From Punica granatum (lineage: Eukaryota > Streptophyta > Magnoliopsida > Myrtales > Lythraceae), in assembly GCF_007655135.1 (NCBI RefSeq), contig NC_045130.1:38312605-38376604 (forward strand): a stretch of DNA of 64,000 nucleotides. Direction: 5' to 3'. Positions 1 to 21,154 of this stretch are shown here, in pieces. The translations under genes were made by a program, and so were the position numbers. Below the pieces are notes generated by a model. The model did not search any database and was not told the origin of the DNA. It saw nothing but the letters and a program-made list of their open reading frames with translations. The number at the start of each line of letters is the position of its first letter. The stretch's first letter is position 1.

Positions 1-2699
1 CATATACCTAAAAAAAAATAAAGGAAATCTAAATAAAAGGATACAAATAGTCACACTGTTAAGAATTAAATTTGAAAATTTTTGGTTAGTAAGTAATGAT
101 ATATACAACTGCATTATACATTTCTCATCAAATAAAGATTTAAATGAATTTCTACGTAAAAAAGATTAGTTTCCTAAATCACCCAAAAATATGATCCCAA
201 TTAGGCAAGTTGCTTATCATAAAATAAGGGTCATTCAAAAACTGCATACGTGATATCGAAGAGAGTGTTGAGCACAATATCGAAAAAAAAGAGGGCGTTG
301 AGCACACTATCGAATAAAAGAAGGTGTTGAGCCGTGTCGCATGCCATCGTTTGGTAATCAAGAGGTTCCAGTTTTGATACCTGGTCGGACTACTTGAATG
401 GTTGAACCCCTTTGTTGATTGTTATTATTTACATTTCATTATTATACTCAAGGATTTCCTTTGTAACTGGAAAACAAAAATAAATAAATACGTGATATAG
501 TTGATAACTGCATTTTTAATGAATGAATTTTATCTAGTGTAAGGGTACATAACCCATTAAAATATTTATTGGTGGTAAGCTCGCTCCCAAGCTAAGCTAA
601 ATACGTCTTGGAATTTAAAAAGAATTAATTTAGAAAAAAAAGGTAAAAAAGAGAAACTTTAACTTATACATGGAAATGGAACAAACACTAACTACGACAT
701 TGCAAACACAAACTGTTGGCCGCGTAATTAATTAGAAGTATATAATCTCCGCCGGCAGCAGAAACTTCACATAATCAAGTGGCCGCGTCCACTCTCATTC
801 CGTCGCTCATTCCGTCAGGTTGCACGCTCGGCTTGGTCAAGCCGCTTCTCTGACGGCAATACACCCCCAGAAGTCGGCCCACAGCTTCGTTAAATTTTTC
901 AATATTCAACTTATTTTCTTTATCTGTTATGGTAATATTTGCTGTAATTATTAAAAAAAGGGGTAAATTTTGATACCATTTCACTAGCTAATTTCCCAAG
1001 TTACCATACATTATTACATTTTATTTTTGGGTGTACATTATTACATGATTCTGATTAGTTTGTCATATTAATATTAATTCCATTGATCCTACCGAAAAAA
1101 TAATAATATTCCATTGAACAAGAAAGGATAGTTCCCTATAAAACCTCGATTATATATTGGATTAATCACTCCACCACCATCACCTGTATAACATTTTTTT
1201 AGTCATTTTTCTTTTCTTGCTGTATACGACTAGCAATTTTTTAATGTTCATTTTAGAGGTTTTCAGAGCACTTGAAAAACACAATTTCATGTGTATGGTT
1301 TTTCTTTCTTCTTCTTCTTTTTTTTTTTTGGCTGAGATTTTCATGTGTATGTTTGATTGCTTACATAAGGTGATAGAATTTTCTCGTACCTTTCGTAACG
1401 GGGAGAGATCACTAGACAAATAAACGAAAGGATTGTATCTTGATTTAGATAAATATTCCGAGGTTTTCAAATATTAGGAGGCCGTCAAAAGTCATTTGTT
1501 GCCCAATATTTCAATCTTTTTCTTAATTATCTTTTCTTGATGAAGTCAACCTTTATCTTGCTGTTTCTTTCGATGAGAAAAGTTGGCGGGGGGAGCGGTG
1601 GTGGGGAGAACAACTGCACCCGTTGGGCGGTCATTTACACCTGTAATTTGCATTCATTATTTTTTAACTTAAAATCTCAATGAGAGTTATCGCAACAATA
1701 ATTATATATGAATCTTTCATACTAAAAATATCTTGTGAAGAAAAAATTGGATCTCAAAAATACGGAACAACAAATCAAGCTGGTTGGTTCAAATAATGGT
1801 TCGACATTTGTTCTTATTATTCGAGTCTTGTGAACGAGAAAAATCCACGCATGAATAATTTCACATTTTAGTGGGCTGAATCGACTCGAACTATATTAGT
1901 TGAAATTCATTGAATTTCCGAATAGCAGGAGTACATCAAAAAATTCAGCAATAAGAAACTCGGGATCTCTTCGGTACTTTTACTACAAAATTAATAAATA
2001 CGGGGTTTACTTGCTCCCATCCGTCAAGCTACCAGTTTTTTTTTTCTCATATGAAAATAACTTTTTTCTTTTTAGGGTTGTAGATTGAAAATACATTGAA
2101 GAAAAGTCTATATATCCATTTTTTGCTCCTTCGTAAAAGTCAATGACTAATGAAATCCATGCACCAACAGTTACCATCACTTCTTACGTCCTTGCCACGG
2201 TCTAATAAGCCATTCATAGAAAACTGCATATTAAAATATGTCGGAGAAGACATGCGTACGCACGCCCGATTTGTATATTACTAGGAAAATATACAGAGCA
2301 TACCTAGACAACTCGTATTCTTCTACCGAAGTGTGCCCGATGACGAAGTGCATATTCAAGTGGGACTCGAAAAGATTCCCTTTGGGTTAGGTTTGATGGA
2401 TTTCCAGCAATCCTATTATTGGTAATCCAGATTGCTTCGAGATAAATTGCCAGCAATTAAATTACTAGTAATCCAACATTGTCATGTTTGGTATCTAAAG
2501 TATCATCGAAAATAATTAGACTTCCCAAAATACCCTCTGTTTTCCTACTTCTTCATTTCGTTGTCCTCATCAAATCCCTAAGCCGCACTACAATTGGCTC
2601 CTCTATGGCCAACAACGACATATCTCTATATTTTCTACTACTCTCCACCATTGCTTGCACCTTCCTTTTCTGTCTTTTTTTTTTCTCTCTTCAATGCAG

Positions 2700-2885
2700 A
2701 GACTTCGAGTCGAAACAGCACAACTTAGATCAAAACATCAGTTGCTTCGAATCAAAGCATAACTTCTTCGATTCGAAGCATAGACCCTTCAATTGAAGCC
2801 TTGCTGCTTCGATTTGAAACTTAGAGGATTCGATTAGAAGCTTAGAGACTTCGATTGAAGCCATTTTGCTTTGATCTGAAGACTG
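2700..2885. repeat. 21-bp minisatellite, about 9 units
   Basis: A degenerate unit with core CTTCGATTCGAAG recurs with starts near 2703, 2724, 2745, 2766, 2787, 2807, 2828, 2849 and 2869, a regular 20-21 bp step. The core is itself nearly palindromic. A 21-bp period equals seven codons, so an accidental frame across the first units reads as an imperfect heptapeptide repeat (FESKQH, FESKHN, FDSKHR) before a stop at about 2796. Confidence 0.75.
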
Positions 2886-3441
2886 CTTTTAGGGTTCTCC
2901 GATCTAGAATGGTAGTGAGAGTGGTGGTCGCGAGGCTGGCAGCTCTACTTGTGGTAGTGACGATGGTCGACGACGCAGTAACTGTGATGATGATGGTAGG
3001 TGAGGGTGCGTGGAAAAGGAAGATAATAACGGTAAAGGGGGTAATTTTAGACGTTAAAGAATTAGAGATTGCCTCCTTTGAGGAATAGAGTTGAAGAAAA
3101 TCAACGTGCTTTGATGGCCCGTTCATATTCCGTATGAGTCCGACTTTCTTGTTTTAACTAGAACCTCTCCTTTGCGTACACTTTCATGAATTATTAATTT
3201 CAGTTGGTACTAATTGTTAAAATTTAAGTATGATTAATATGAAAAAGCCGTTACACTTTACTCGAGTAACAACTATCACGATTGGAAATTTTGTTATTTG
3301 ACAAGAACAATTAGCCAAAGGAAATTGCGGATAAGAATCTGCTGGCTACTAATCCACAGAAAAATTATGCCGATTTACCAAAATATCCCTGCTATAATCT
3401 CAAAATTGTGTGAAATAGATAATTTCATTTATAAGGAGACC

Positions 3442-3941
3442 CGTAATAAACGGTCGATAATCTAGTTATGTCTTCCAACTTGTTCTAAGAAGTACGCATA
3501 GGCTCACTTAAATGTTTGGTTGTTAAAGGAATTGATTATATCATTAATATAAATCATTTTGAAACTTTACCCAACGCATTAAATCAGTATATAACAAAGT
3601 GAAATTAATTCTGAAGAAGCGTGTTTTATGTGACTCAAATCATAATAAGCCTCCTTATTTGGTCAAGTGGACCAATGCATAATTAATTATGAGTGAGGCA
3701 ATTAATCAAGAAACAAGTGAAGTTAGTTGACGTAAAGTAATTAATCTCCAACGTACCAGCCAGACTGAATCCACGTATAAATGGCATCGTATAACAAAGA
3801 ATATAACCTAGTACGTACAATGACTCGTGATCGGGCAATTACTGGACACGCAATAAATAGTCGATAGTATAATTATGTCATTCAACTTGTTTTTGGAAAG
3901 TACAAATTGGCTTGCCCAAATATTCGGTTGTTAAAGGGTTT
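3442..3941. repeat. Imperfect direct duplication (two ~93-bp copies)
   Basis: The segment 3442-3535 recurs at 3849-3941 in the same orientation. Shared blocks include AATAAA, GTCGATA, TTATGTC, CAACTTGTT, AAGTAC, GGTTGTTAAAGG. The copies lie about 407 bp apart and the DNA between them is not alike beyond the repeat. This may be a remnant of a dispersed element or a local duplication. Confidence 0.5.
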
Positions 3942-4552
3942 CATCTCAATATTATGTAATGTAACGAGTTAATTTTGGACGTTAAAAAATTATACATCTT
4001 TTGTTTTATTTTTTGATTATTTTATTCTTTATTTTTTGTTTTCTTAAAAATTCAGAAATCAAATTTATTTTTTTATTTAAAAAATAGAGTCACCTCTATT
4101 GCTTCTTGAAATGCCAGCAACCATATCAGCATGTGCTAACGGTGTTAGTTAGAAATTGACCGAATGTATTTAATTGTAACATTTGCGAAAGATTTTATAC
4201 TCAATTGCTATAGTTTTTTTTCTTTTTGTATCAATGTGTTATACCTTTTAAACTTTTTGTACTCAGGAATAATTAAGTCTAATATAATCCTTTGAGTTTA
4301 TCCAAATGGATTAAACCAGTGATAGGAGTGCATTTAGCTGGGAAAAAACGTGGGCCCCGCGTGACTCAGTGGTCTCTGTCAGATCCACATCAGCATCGGG
4401 ACCACATCACTATACACAGCCAATTGAAGGGGGAGTAAAATCAGAATCATTAAAAAAAGGTAAAAGCGTAATTACGGTAATTAATGATTTGTGTTGTTTT
4501 TTCCTTATGTAGAGAGAGCTCTAATTTGATACTGGGGGCGCCAGGGGGGTGC

Positions 4553-4690
4553 GGCGGCTCGCAGCCGAGCCGCCGGCTGATGGGGCGACAAGGGAGAGAG
4601 CCTAGCGAGGGCGGCTTCGAGTCGCGCGGGCTGTCGGGGAGGGGCTGAAGCTTCGGCAGTAGCGTGCTGCATAGCCTGCCAGCACACGTG
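4553..4690. promoter_or_regulatory. GC-rich upstream segment with hairpin and G-box
   Basis: A perfect 9-bp inverted repeat (GGCGGCTCG at 4553-4561, CGAGCCGCC at 4566-4574, 4-nt spacer) lies in an unusually GC-rich block. A CACGTG G-box followed by GC is at 4685-4690, about 240 bp before the likely TATA box of GLT1. G-boxes bind bZIP and bHLH factors. Any role in GLT1 control is inferred from position only. Confidence 0.4.
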
Positions 4691-4852
4691 GCAGGCCGTC
4701 CAGCCTGGCCCCACCGTGAGCTGTCACCCTCACTAAAAATGGTGAGGTGGGACTGGACTAATTCCGGCAAACCATCCCTCCCCGCCCCCAAGCTGTGGGC
4801 CCCACACTCCGCCCCCACCTATCTCTCCTCCTACTTTCTCTCTCATCTGAAT

Positions 4853-5007
4853 TCTCTCTCTCTCTCTCTCTCTATCATTTGAACTTTCTCTCTCCTCCCC
4901 TGCTCTCCTTCTCCTCTCCCCTTCTATATAATGCATTGCTTGCCCTGCTCCGAGTCGGAAGAAGCCCTATCTCCCTCCCCTGCCTCCCTCCCTCCCTCCC
5001 TCCCTCT
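4853..5007 (+). repeat. CT and CCCT microsatellites around the GLT1 transcription start
   Basis: A pure (CT)n run at about 4853-4873 is followed by pyrimidine-rich DNA and a (CCCT)n run at about 4976-5007. Pyrimidine-rich tracts flanking the start site are common in plant 5' leaders. One run lies upstream and one downstream of the TATA-like motif. Confidence 0.7.
4925..4932 (+). promoter_or_regulatory. TATA box, GLT1
   Basis: TATATAAT sits in pyrimidine-rich sequence about 535 bp before the GLT1 start codon. A start site near 4955-4965 would give a leader of about 500 nt, which could contain an intron. Confidence 0.55.
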
Positions 5008-5465
5008 GCCCTCCATCGCCTGAGATCCGCTTCTGCAGCTTTGTTTCTTGCTCTCTCTGTCTGGGCATTGGGTCGCTCTTTGGTTTGATAAGTTTAGCTG
5101 TAACTTCCTCGAGAATCTCTCAGGCTCTCGGGGAATCCGCGCGTCAACAAAGTCTCCCTTACCCCCCCGTATAATTTCAATTTCGGATTTTTTTTTTGCC
5201 AGAAAATCTGCTGATGATATCAATGATTATTGCTTAAAAGGGCACTTCCCAATCCGAAAAACACAATCCGCTTCTGAATCTTCTCTGCTTCCTTTTGGAT
5301 AAAGTTTGTTGGGGTCACAGATCTGTTAGATTTTCACCTGATACACATACCCAGTTTCCTTCAGCTACTGGATCTGGTTGTTGGTGAAAGCCAAGCTCGA
5401 GGTCTGCCAATCTCTGTCGACCCTTAAGCCGCCTTGCATCAGCTCTTTTTGCCGGGTCTAATCTA

Positions 5466-15649
<10,184 letters not shown>

Positions 15650-16341
15650 GGTGATCCGCATTCTTTTTTGTCTCGGGACGTGCTGTAAGGGGTGCGAAGC
15701 ACGTTGGAGGGAGTATGTATAGCTCTGCAAAAGCCGAGTGGGAGATTCTTGTGGACGTGTAGAGGGACATCAATTCGATTCATCAACTAGTCACATGGGG
15801 GAGACAATAGCAGGAGAAAGGACTTTCTGGGATGCTTATGGCGTTTTTTTTTTTTTTTTTAATGAGTTATGTTCAATTAAATCTTTCCTTTTGTTTGTGT
15901 TCGGTACCAGATAGGCTGGTCATTTGTTACAAGTGAATAATGTACAGTTTTTTTTTCCAGCCCGACTGGAAATTAATATAAGGAAGATTTTCATTGTTAT
16001 GGTCATCAGTGCTCCTCTCTAGTAATGTATCGATCATCATATCATATTGAATTCAAGTCGCTCGCTCTTTCAATGAATTACAGTTGTATTGTTTCTCAAG
16101 CTTGAAATGCATCTGGCAAAGTGATTCTCGAGCTTTAAACACGATGTATTTCACAGCTTGACCACCTTTTAACACACGGGGCATCGAGACTCAATCGGGA
16201 TTATTTCAAAGTGCCACAACATTGTTCCATTGTGAACACTGCCTGAGAGGGCATACTCTTACAGAGAAAGATTGCAAAAAGCTATCAATCTTCCAATCTC
16301 CTTATCCATCCTGGGTGGTAGCTTCTTGGCCCTCTCGAATA
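15650..16341. other. Convergent 3' regions of GLT1 (+) and KGD4 (-)
   Basis: This interval contains the GLT1 3' untranslated region, with AT-rich polyadenylation-like sequence near 15930-15990, and the presumed 3' untranslated region of the minus-strand KGD4 gene. A poly-T run lies at about 15845-15860. No further gene is seen. Confidence 0.6.
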
Positions 16342-17377
16342 TCAGAAGCTGCCGCCCAGCTGCAGTGACACAAGAACATCGAACACGGACATCAGCATCG
16401 AAGCAAAGAAACCTTGCGCACTCAATAGAAGAGACAGCAGAGAGATCATTGAATCTACTCGAGAATACCAATCCTTTGCATCTCCAAGTTCACAAAAATA
16501 AATATATCATAAAATATCAATTGGGCTTCTCCATATTCATCCTTAAGCATGTTTTCTAGACTTATATTCAGTAACGTTGTTAACTTTCTCCAGCCACTGC
16601 AAATGCAACATTCTGCGTGGATCTCAGACACGGCTTGCGAACTTGTTTTTAAGGAGTCGGAGACTAACAAATTCATCCCAGTGATATCAGCATCAATAAG
16701 CTCTGAGCATATATTTCTAATTCACGTGCGAAAAGGCCTAAACCCGTCAATGGGGTCATCAGCACTAACCATAACGGCTTCAATCTCCTGGTCCGAGACA
16801 GGCGTGCGTTTGGGCTGCAGCGTAGCTTTCCCTCCCACGGCCATGTCACTCGGAGAAGCAGGCACATCCGACCTCGGCATCGAGACGTTCCCCAGGCTCC
16901 CAGATGCCGATGCGGCCTCCAACTGTGCTCCGGCAGACACTGTAGGGAAGCAGAAAATTACAACTCCGAGCCGAATTATGCTTTTGTCAAGTTCTGATTT
17001 TACGATTCCACCAAGGATCCGCAGAATTGGCGGCAAGGATCACAAACCAAACAGTTTATACTCGCCAAACATGTCAAAAACTGCTCATAATCTTTCCGCA
17101 ACACATCAAAGAACACGTTTTGACTTTGTATTGGTGAAAGCTCATATGATCCTTGAAGGGGACAAAGATTCTATCTTTACAAGTTTGGGACGATTCTCTT
17201 CGAGATACTGATCTGCCCACATGACCACTATGAACATGCTACCTAAGAAACCACAGAAGCTGTTCAAGCAGAGAGAGATAAGAGGAGATAAAGAGGACCT
17301 GAAGCTGAGGTGTTGGGATGCCTCTGTGGGAATCTGATGCGTGGAATCCTCCTCATGAGCTCACCTCCTCCCCCCAT
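16342..17377 (-). CDS. KGD4: KGD4/MRPS36-like 2-oxoglutarate dehydrogenase adaptor, 3 exons
   Basis: Small mitochondrial protein of the family that tethers E3 (dihydrolipoamide dehydrogenase) to the E1-E2 core of the 2-oxoglutarate dehydrogenase complex. It was formerly named mitochondrial ribosomal protein S36. Minus-strand coding exons: 17377-17299, 16939-16770 and 16359-16342, joined by GT-AG introns in phase to give 88 aa. Family features are the N-terminal basic segment ending in IRFPQRHP (compare LIRFPDRR of animal MRPS36) and the C-terminal KRTPVSDQEIEAVM joined to LGGSF (compare the ...SQEEMEFIQRGG end). The last coding exon is only 18 nt including the stop. The start at 17377 was chosen because the upstream in-frame ATG at 17545 would run through the shared promoter motifs and adds a low-complexity Ser/Arg stretch. 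The first intron donor, GTCCTC, is weak, so that junction is the least certain. Confidence 0.75.
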
Positions 17378-17693
17378 CTTCTCCTCCTCCTCCTGCTTTA
17401 GCTCTGCAAGTTCTGATATTTTTGGTTGGATTTTTTTCGTCACAGAGGAGGAAGAAGAAGGTTCTGTTCTCCGGCTCGGTCTCGGTGAGAGAATCCCTGC
17501 GGATCCGATTAAACGGGTTCGGGTCTCAGGCCGCAGCAAGCCCATCCGAGGCCCATGAACGTGCCACGGTGCGAGCTCTCCCCCAGTCCACGTGTCGAGA
17601 CCTCATGATAACACGTCAGCCTCCCACTCGCCTCCCCTGCTTCTTCTACCCTAACACTAGACGGAACCACCCTTACCATACGACGAGAGAACG
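17378..17693. promoter_or_regulatory. Bidirectional promoter KGD4 / SDHAF4 with paired site II motifs
   Basis: The two start codons diverge across 316 bp. On the minus strand this region reads TGGGCC (plus-strand GGCCCA, 17550-17555) and TGGGCT (AGCCCA, 17539-17544), 5 bp apart. Paired TGGGCY 'site II' elements, bound by TCP factors, are characteristic of plant nuclear genes for mitochondrial and ribosomal proteins. Their placement between two mitochondrial genes fits shared control. That both genes use them is inference. Confidence 0.55.
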
Positions 17694-18008
17694 ATGGCGT
17701 CGAATCTGAGCCGCCTATTCTCCACGAGGCTGGTCCTCCCCACCGGCGGATCCGCCCGCCCGGCGGTGTTCCGCCTCTTCGGCTCATCGAATCAGGAGGA
17801 GAGCGGCAGCGCCAGCAAGGGACGGGAAGAGGATGCGGTCAAAGAGAGTAAGACCAAGCGGGAGGATGCAGAAGAAGCAATCGAGGAAGGCGCCGCCGGG
17901 GAGGAGGAGTGCGTGAACAGGGAGACCGGCGAGATCGGCGGGCCGAGGGGGCCCGAACCGACCAGGTACGGCGACTGGGAGCGGAGGGGCCGCTGCTCCG
18001 ACTTCTGA
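17694..18008 (+). CDS. SDHAF4: Succinate dehydrogenase assembly factor 4
   Basis: Single-exon, 104 aa. SDHAF4 (DUF1674) binds flavinated SDHA in the mitochondrial matrix and promotes its assembly with SDHB into complex II. The C-terminus carries the family signature [20 protein letters not shown] followed by [10 protein letters not shown] and stop. The N-terminus (MASNLSRLF, with Arg but few acidic residues) is a plausible mitochondrial presequence. The acidic/Lys-rich middle (about residues 32-75) is typical low-complexity linker. Length fits plant homologues. It is divergently paired with the KGD4-like gene. Confidence 0.93.
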   Translation: MASNLSRLFSTRLVLPTGGSARPAVFRLFGSSNQEESGSASKGREEDAVKESKTKREDAEEAIEEGAAGEEECVNRETGEIGGPRGPEPTRYGDWERRGRCSDF

Positions 18009-18139
18009 TCGGTACGGTCGCACTTCCCTCAGCTCTGAGATTTCGGATTATGCCATTAATCACCTCAAGCAATTAGAGAGAATCTATGATTCGATGTTTC
18101 GGTGTATTTTCCCTTTGTAAAATAAAGAAGGAAAAATAA

Positions 18140-18810
18140 CAGTGATGTATTTCAATTTTTACATGTTATTTGTTATTTTAGTTTATGTCAAGTCGATTTT
18201 TTATATATCTTTAATGTAAAATGTATATATCTTTAATGTAAAATGTATCTCGCCGTAAACTTTAAATCTTTTTTTTACGAAAATGCTGACGTAACGCGTC
18301 AATCACTTGACTACCTATCTTAGCCTATATTGTGGGTCACAATATAAAAAAAAATAATACTACCTATCTTCGCCTTTTAATATTTTCTTAATTTAATCTC
18401 AACATTTTTATTTTTCTCAATTTTATCCCAATCTTTTTTATAATTCCTTAAATTTATCATAATAGGGATAATATTGATAAAACAGTAAAAATTGAGATAA
18501 AATTGAAAAATTAATGCTTGATAAGCATCAAAATGTTAGAATAAAACTGTTAAAATAAAATTAAGAAATAATAAAAATATTGGAATGCACGGTGTAATTT
18601 TTGTCTCTTATATTGAGACTCACACACTCTCCATGTCAAGCTCATTAAACAATTAACGCGTCACATCAATATTTTCGTAAAAAAATAGACGAAACTTTTA
18701 TGGTGGGATAGATTTAAAATCAAACCATTAACGTTAGAATTTCTAAAAAAAATCGACGTTGGAATAAAACTAAGATAATACGTAAATGTTATGATATATG
18801 ATGCAATTTT
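18140..18810. repeat. Long imperfect inverted repeat (fold-back/MITE-like)
   Basis: The left half reappears in reverse complement in the right half. TTTTTTTACGAAAATGCTGA (about 18268) pairs with the complement of the block near 18660-18690, and GTCAAGTCGATTTTTTA (about 18188) pairs with the complement of the block near 18745-18760. An inner AT-rich arm (CTTAATTTAATCTCAACATT) also has a partner near 18540-18570. There is no coding capacity. This fits a decayed non-autonomous DNA transposon with long terminal inverted repeats. Exact ends and target duplication are not clear. Confidence 0.5.
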
Positions 18811-21154
18811 TTCAATAAAGAATTAGAAGAGCCAATCTTTTTTAGGATCGATAACTTGACGAATAGCGAGTAGTGATTTGTTGTGGTATCAAATATCATT
18901 TTGGGATTGATTTCGAATCCTTGCTTGCTCCCGATCCAGCTCTCATCGATGCAATTTCGCTCGAACAACCAAGATGATGAGCACTTATGTCGGGATGAAA
19001 GGAAAGTCGCGCATGTTAATTATCAGATTTCGCCATACTGAAGCTTAACCCGACGCCTGAATGCAACCTTATGGTTGTGTTCTGCATTGACAAATGAAAA
19101 TGGCTGACACGACGCTATCTTAGTACTTACTTTACACTCTCGATCTGCATGGTCCACCATATTGAGGACGCTCTTGTTCAATTCTCCACACGCGTCCTTG
19201 TCTGGACTGGAACAATGAGGTTTTGGATTCAATTTTTCACATGTCAACCGATGTTTCGAATTCAATTTTTCACATCTCAACCAAGAAAGTTTTGTACAGT
19301 ACTATCTTTGTCCATTCATGATATGCTGTGTGTCCGAGTAACTTGTTCCATTTATTAAAATCTGCCATATTTATCAATCGTATCTATTGCCGTAAAATAC
19401 CAAGGCAGACATTTCCACAAATTTGGGCAATTGTTGTTTAGTGTTAGGAACAATCAATCTGACCAAGCAAGAAGATTCTCTGATTATTCAGCTACTTCAA
19501 GACGAAACATGAATATGATAAAGCCGCCATTGCAGAGTCTGCCTCATATGGGGACACTTCTGATTTCAGATTTTGGACTCAAAGGGGCCAAAAAATATAT
19601 ATATATCCAACACGACCCGATGCAATTGGCTACTTTTATTTATTTATTATTTTATGTATTTTCCATAATGCAACTGAAATAAAATTATCCTTTTTGAACA
19701 AGGAAATGAAGAATTATTCCCCAGCTATATATATTTGACTGCCCGCACTGTTCTTGGGGTCAAACAACAGAACATCCAATACACGAATATACCAAGGACA
19801 ATGTATTTTGGTCCGGTCATATTGCTCGTCGGCTCATATTTCGGACGCGGCTCCATATTCCCTCCCTTTTCTCCGATTTATAGAAGTCTTAACAAATGAA
19901 AACTCATCTTGATTCTAAACGGAGATAAAGTGCTACTGCATAGAATCATACGCAATCCAAGTCTACCGATTAATGGGAAAAAAGAGAAAAGGAAATAAAA
20001 AAAGTCGTGCGGGCATTATTGTCTATAATTAAGATTGATTTGCATAATAGCAAACTAGTGGGGATGAAATCATTTTAGTCCCAATAAGACCCTATTTGGT
20101 AAATTACAATTAGTGGTGTGTGGGGTACTATATGTATATATATATACACACACATATAAATGCGTGTGTTCTGTGTGTGTATACATATATATATATATAT
20201 ACATGTATGTATGATAATGTCAAACGTTACTAAAATGGCCACTACTTTGATTTATAATGATGGTTTCGATTGTATATACATCTGATGATTAATAATGGGG
20301 AATGCAAACCACATGGACATAATTAGAAATAAAAGAACATGGTCTTAATTTTACTAGAATACTATTATGGCGATTAAGTCAGCCAAGTACGCCCAAATTA
20401 TTCCTAGCTAGCCTTCTTGTTCGGCCGGTTTCCTCTCAAGATAGTGGTATCCGACCTGTTACCACACACTCGCGCTCAGTGCCACTTTTACGGTCTGAGC
20501 CATGTTCAAATTTAGATCATGTGAATCGAACCTCGGCGTGTTGGACACTTTAGTAATTAATCAATAGTGGCTTAATGATTATGACACTGTCCATAGCGTT
20601 GACATGCTGAGCTTATTATATACGATCAAACAACACGCTGGACTTCCTCATCAAAGATTCAAAGCTCAATAGGTCCATACGATTTTCCACGATCAATCAT
20701 GACCTCATGTGGACCCCAAACCTCCCCCCCACCCCCCCTTAAATTGATGGCTTCCCCTGCTTCTTTTCTTTTTTTTTTTTCCTACTTTTCTTTTTCATCA
20801 ACATCACGTGATGTCCTCAACGATTAATTCAAAATGTTTTGGCCTATTCAAGCGTTCGCCTTGTCCTTACTACGAAGTATTTTTAAAAATTTTCAGTTCA
20901 TGCACTAATAAAAACCGCGTTACCAATTACACTACACTTGGTAGGTTTTTTTCTTTTCTATTTTAACTTAGTGGTCTACAAAATACAAATCCTTACTTAC
21001 GTATCAATATGACTCTTACATCATATATTTATGTCTATATGTATATAATATATATATATATATATGCATGTATATAAATTCCTAGGCCCATGTCAAAATC
21101 AACTTCCTCAAGCGCTTTGATTTACTAATTCCACTCTATCTTTTGGGGAAAAAA
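18811..21154. other. Non-coding interval upstream of the RING gene
   Basis: No gene is seen. Content: a 33-bp direct duplication around 19228 and 19261 (ATTCAATTTTTCACA core), and TA/CA-rich microsatellites at about 20130-20205 and 21040-21065, the latter about 90 bp before the next start codon. The CCCCCC-rich stretch near 20726 is simple sequence. Confidence 0.5.

Larger units (their letters stand above)
1..4540. other. Gene-free upstream flank
   Basis: No coding region is supported. The longest open frames are about 60-105 codons, lie in AT-rich sequence and show no family resemblance or splice-linked continuation. Recognisable content is a 21-bp minisatellite (2700-2885) and an imperfect 93-bp direct duplication (3442 and 3849). 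The rest looks like decayed intergenic DNA upstream of the glutamate synthase gene. Confidence 0.6.

Noticed and set aside
2479..3088. Two open frames (105 and 77 codons) around the minisatellite
   Set aside because: One is built from the 21-bp repeat, the other is Val/Met-rich simple sequence; neither shows a gene context.
16549..17211. 220-codon plus-strand frame
   Set aside because: It lies opposite the KGD4-like exons and introns; the minus-strand reading gives recognisable family motifs and splice sites, this one none.
17378..17545. N-terminal extension of the KGD4-like protein to an ATG at 17545
   Set aside because: It would place the site II motif pair inside the coding region and adds a low-complexity segment not expected in this short family. 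Kept only as a less likely alternative.
21143..21154. Upstream TTG extension of the ATL protein
   Set aside because: TTG is not a plausible plant initiator; ATG at 21155 begins a proper signal peptide.
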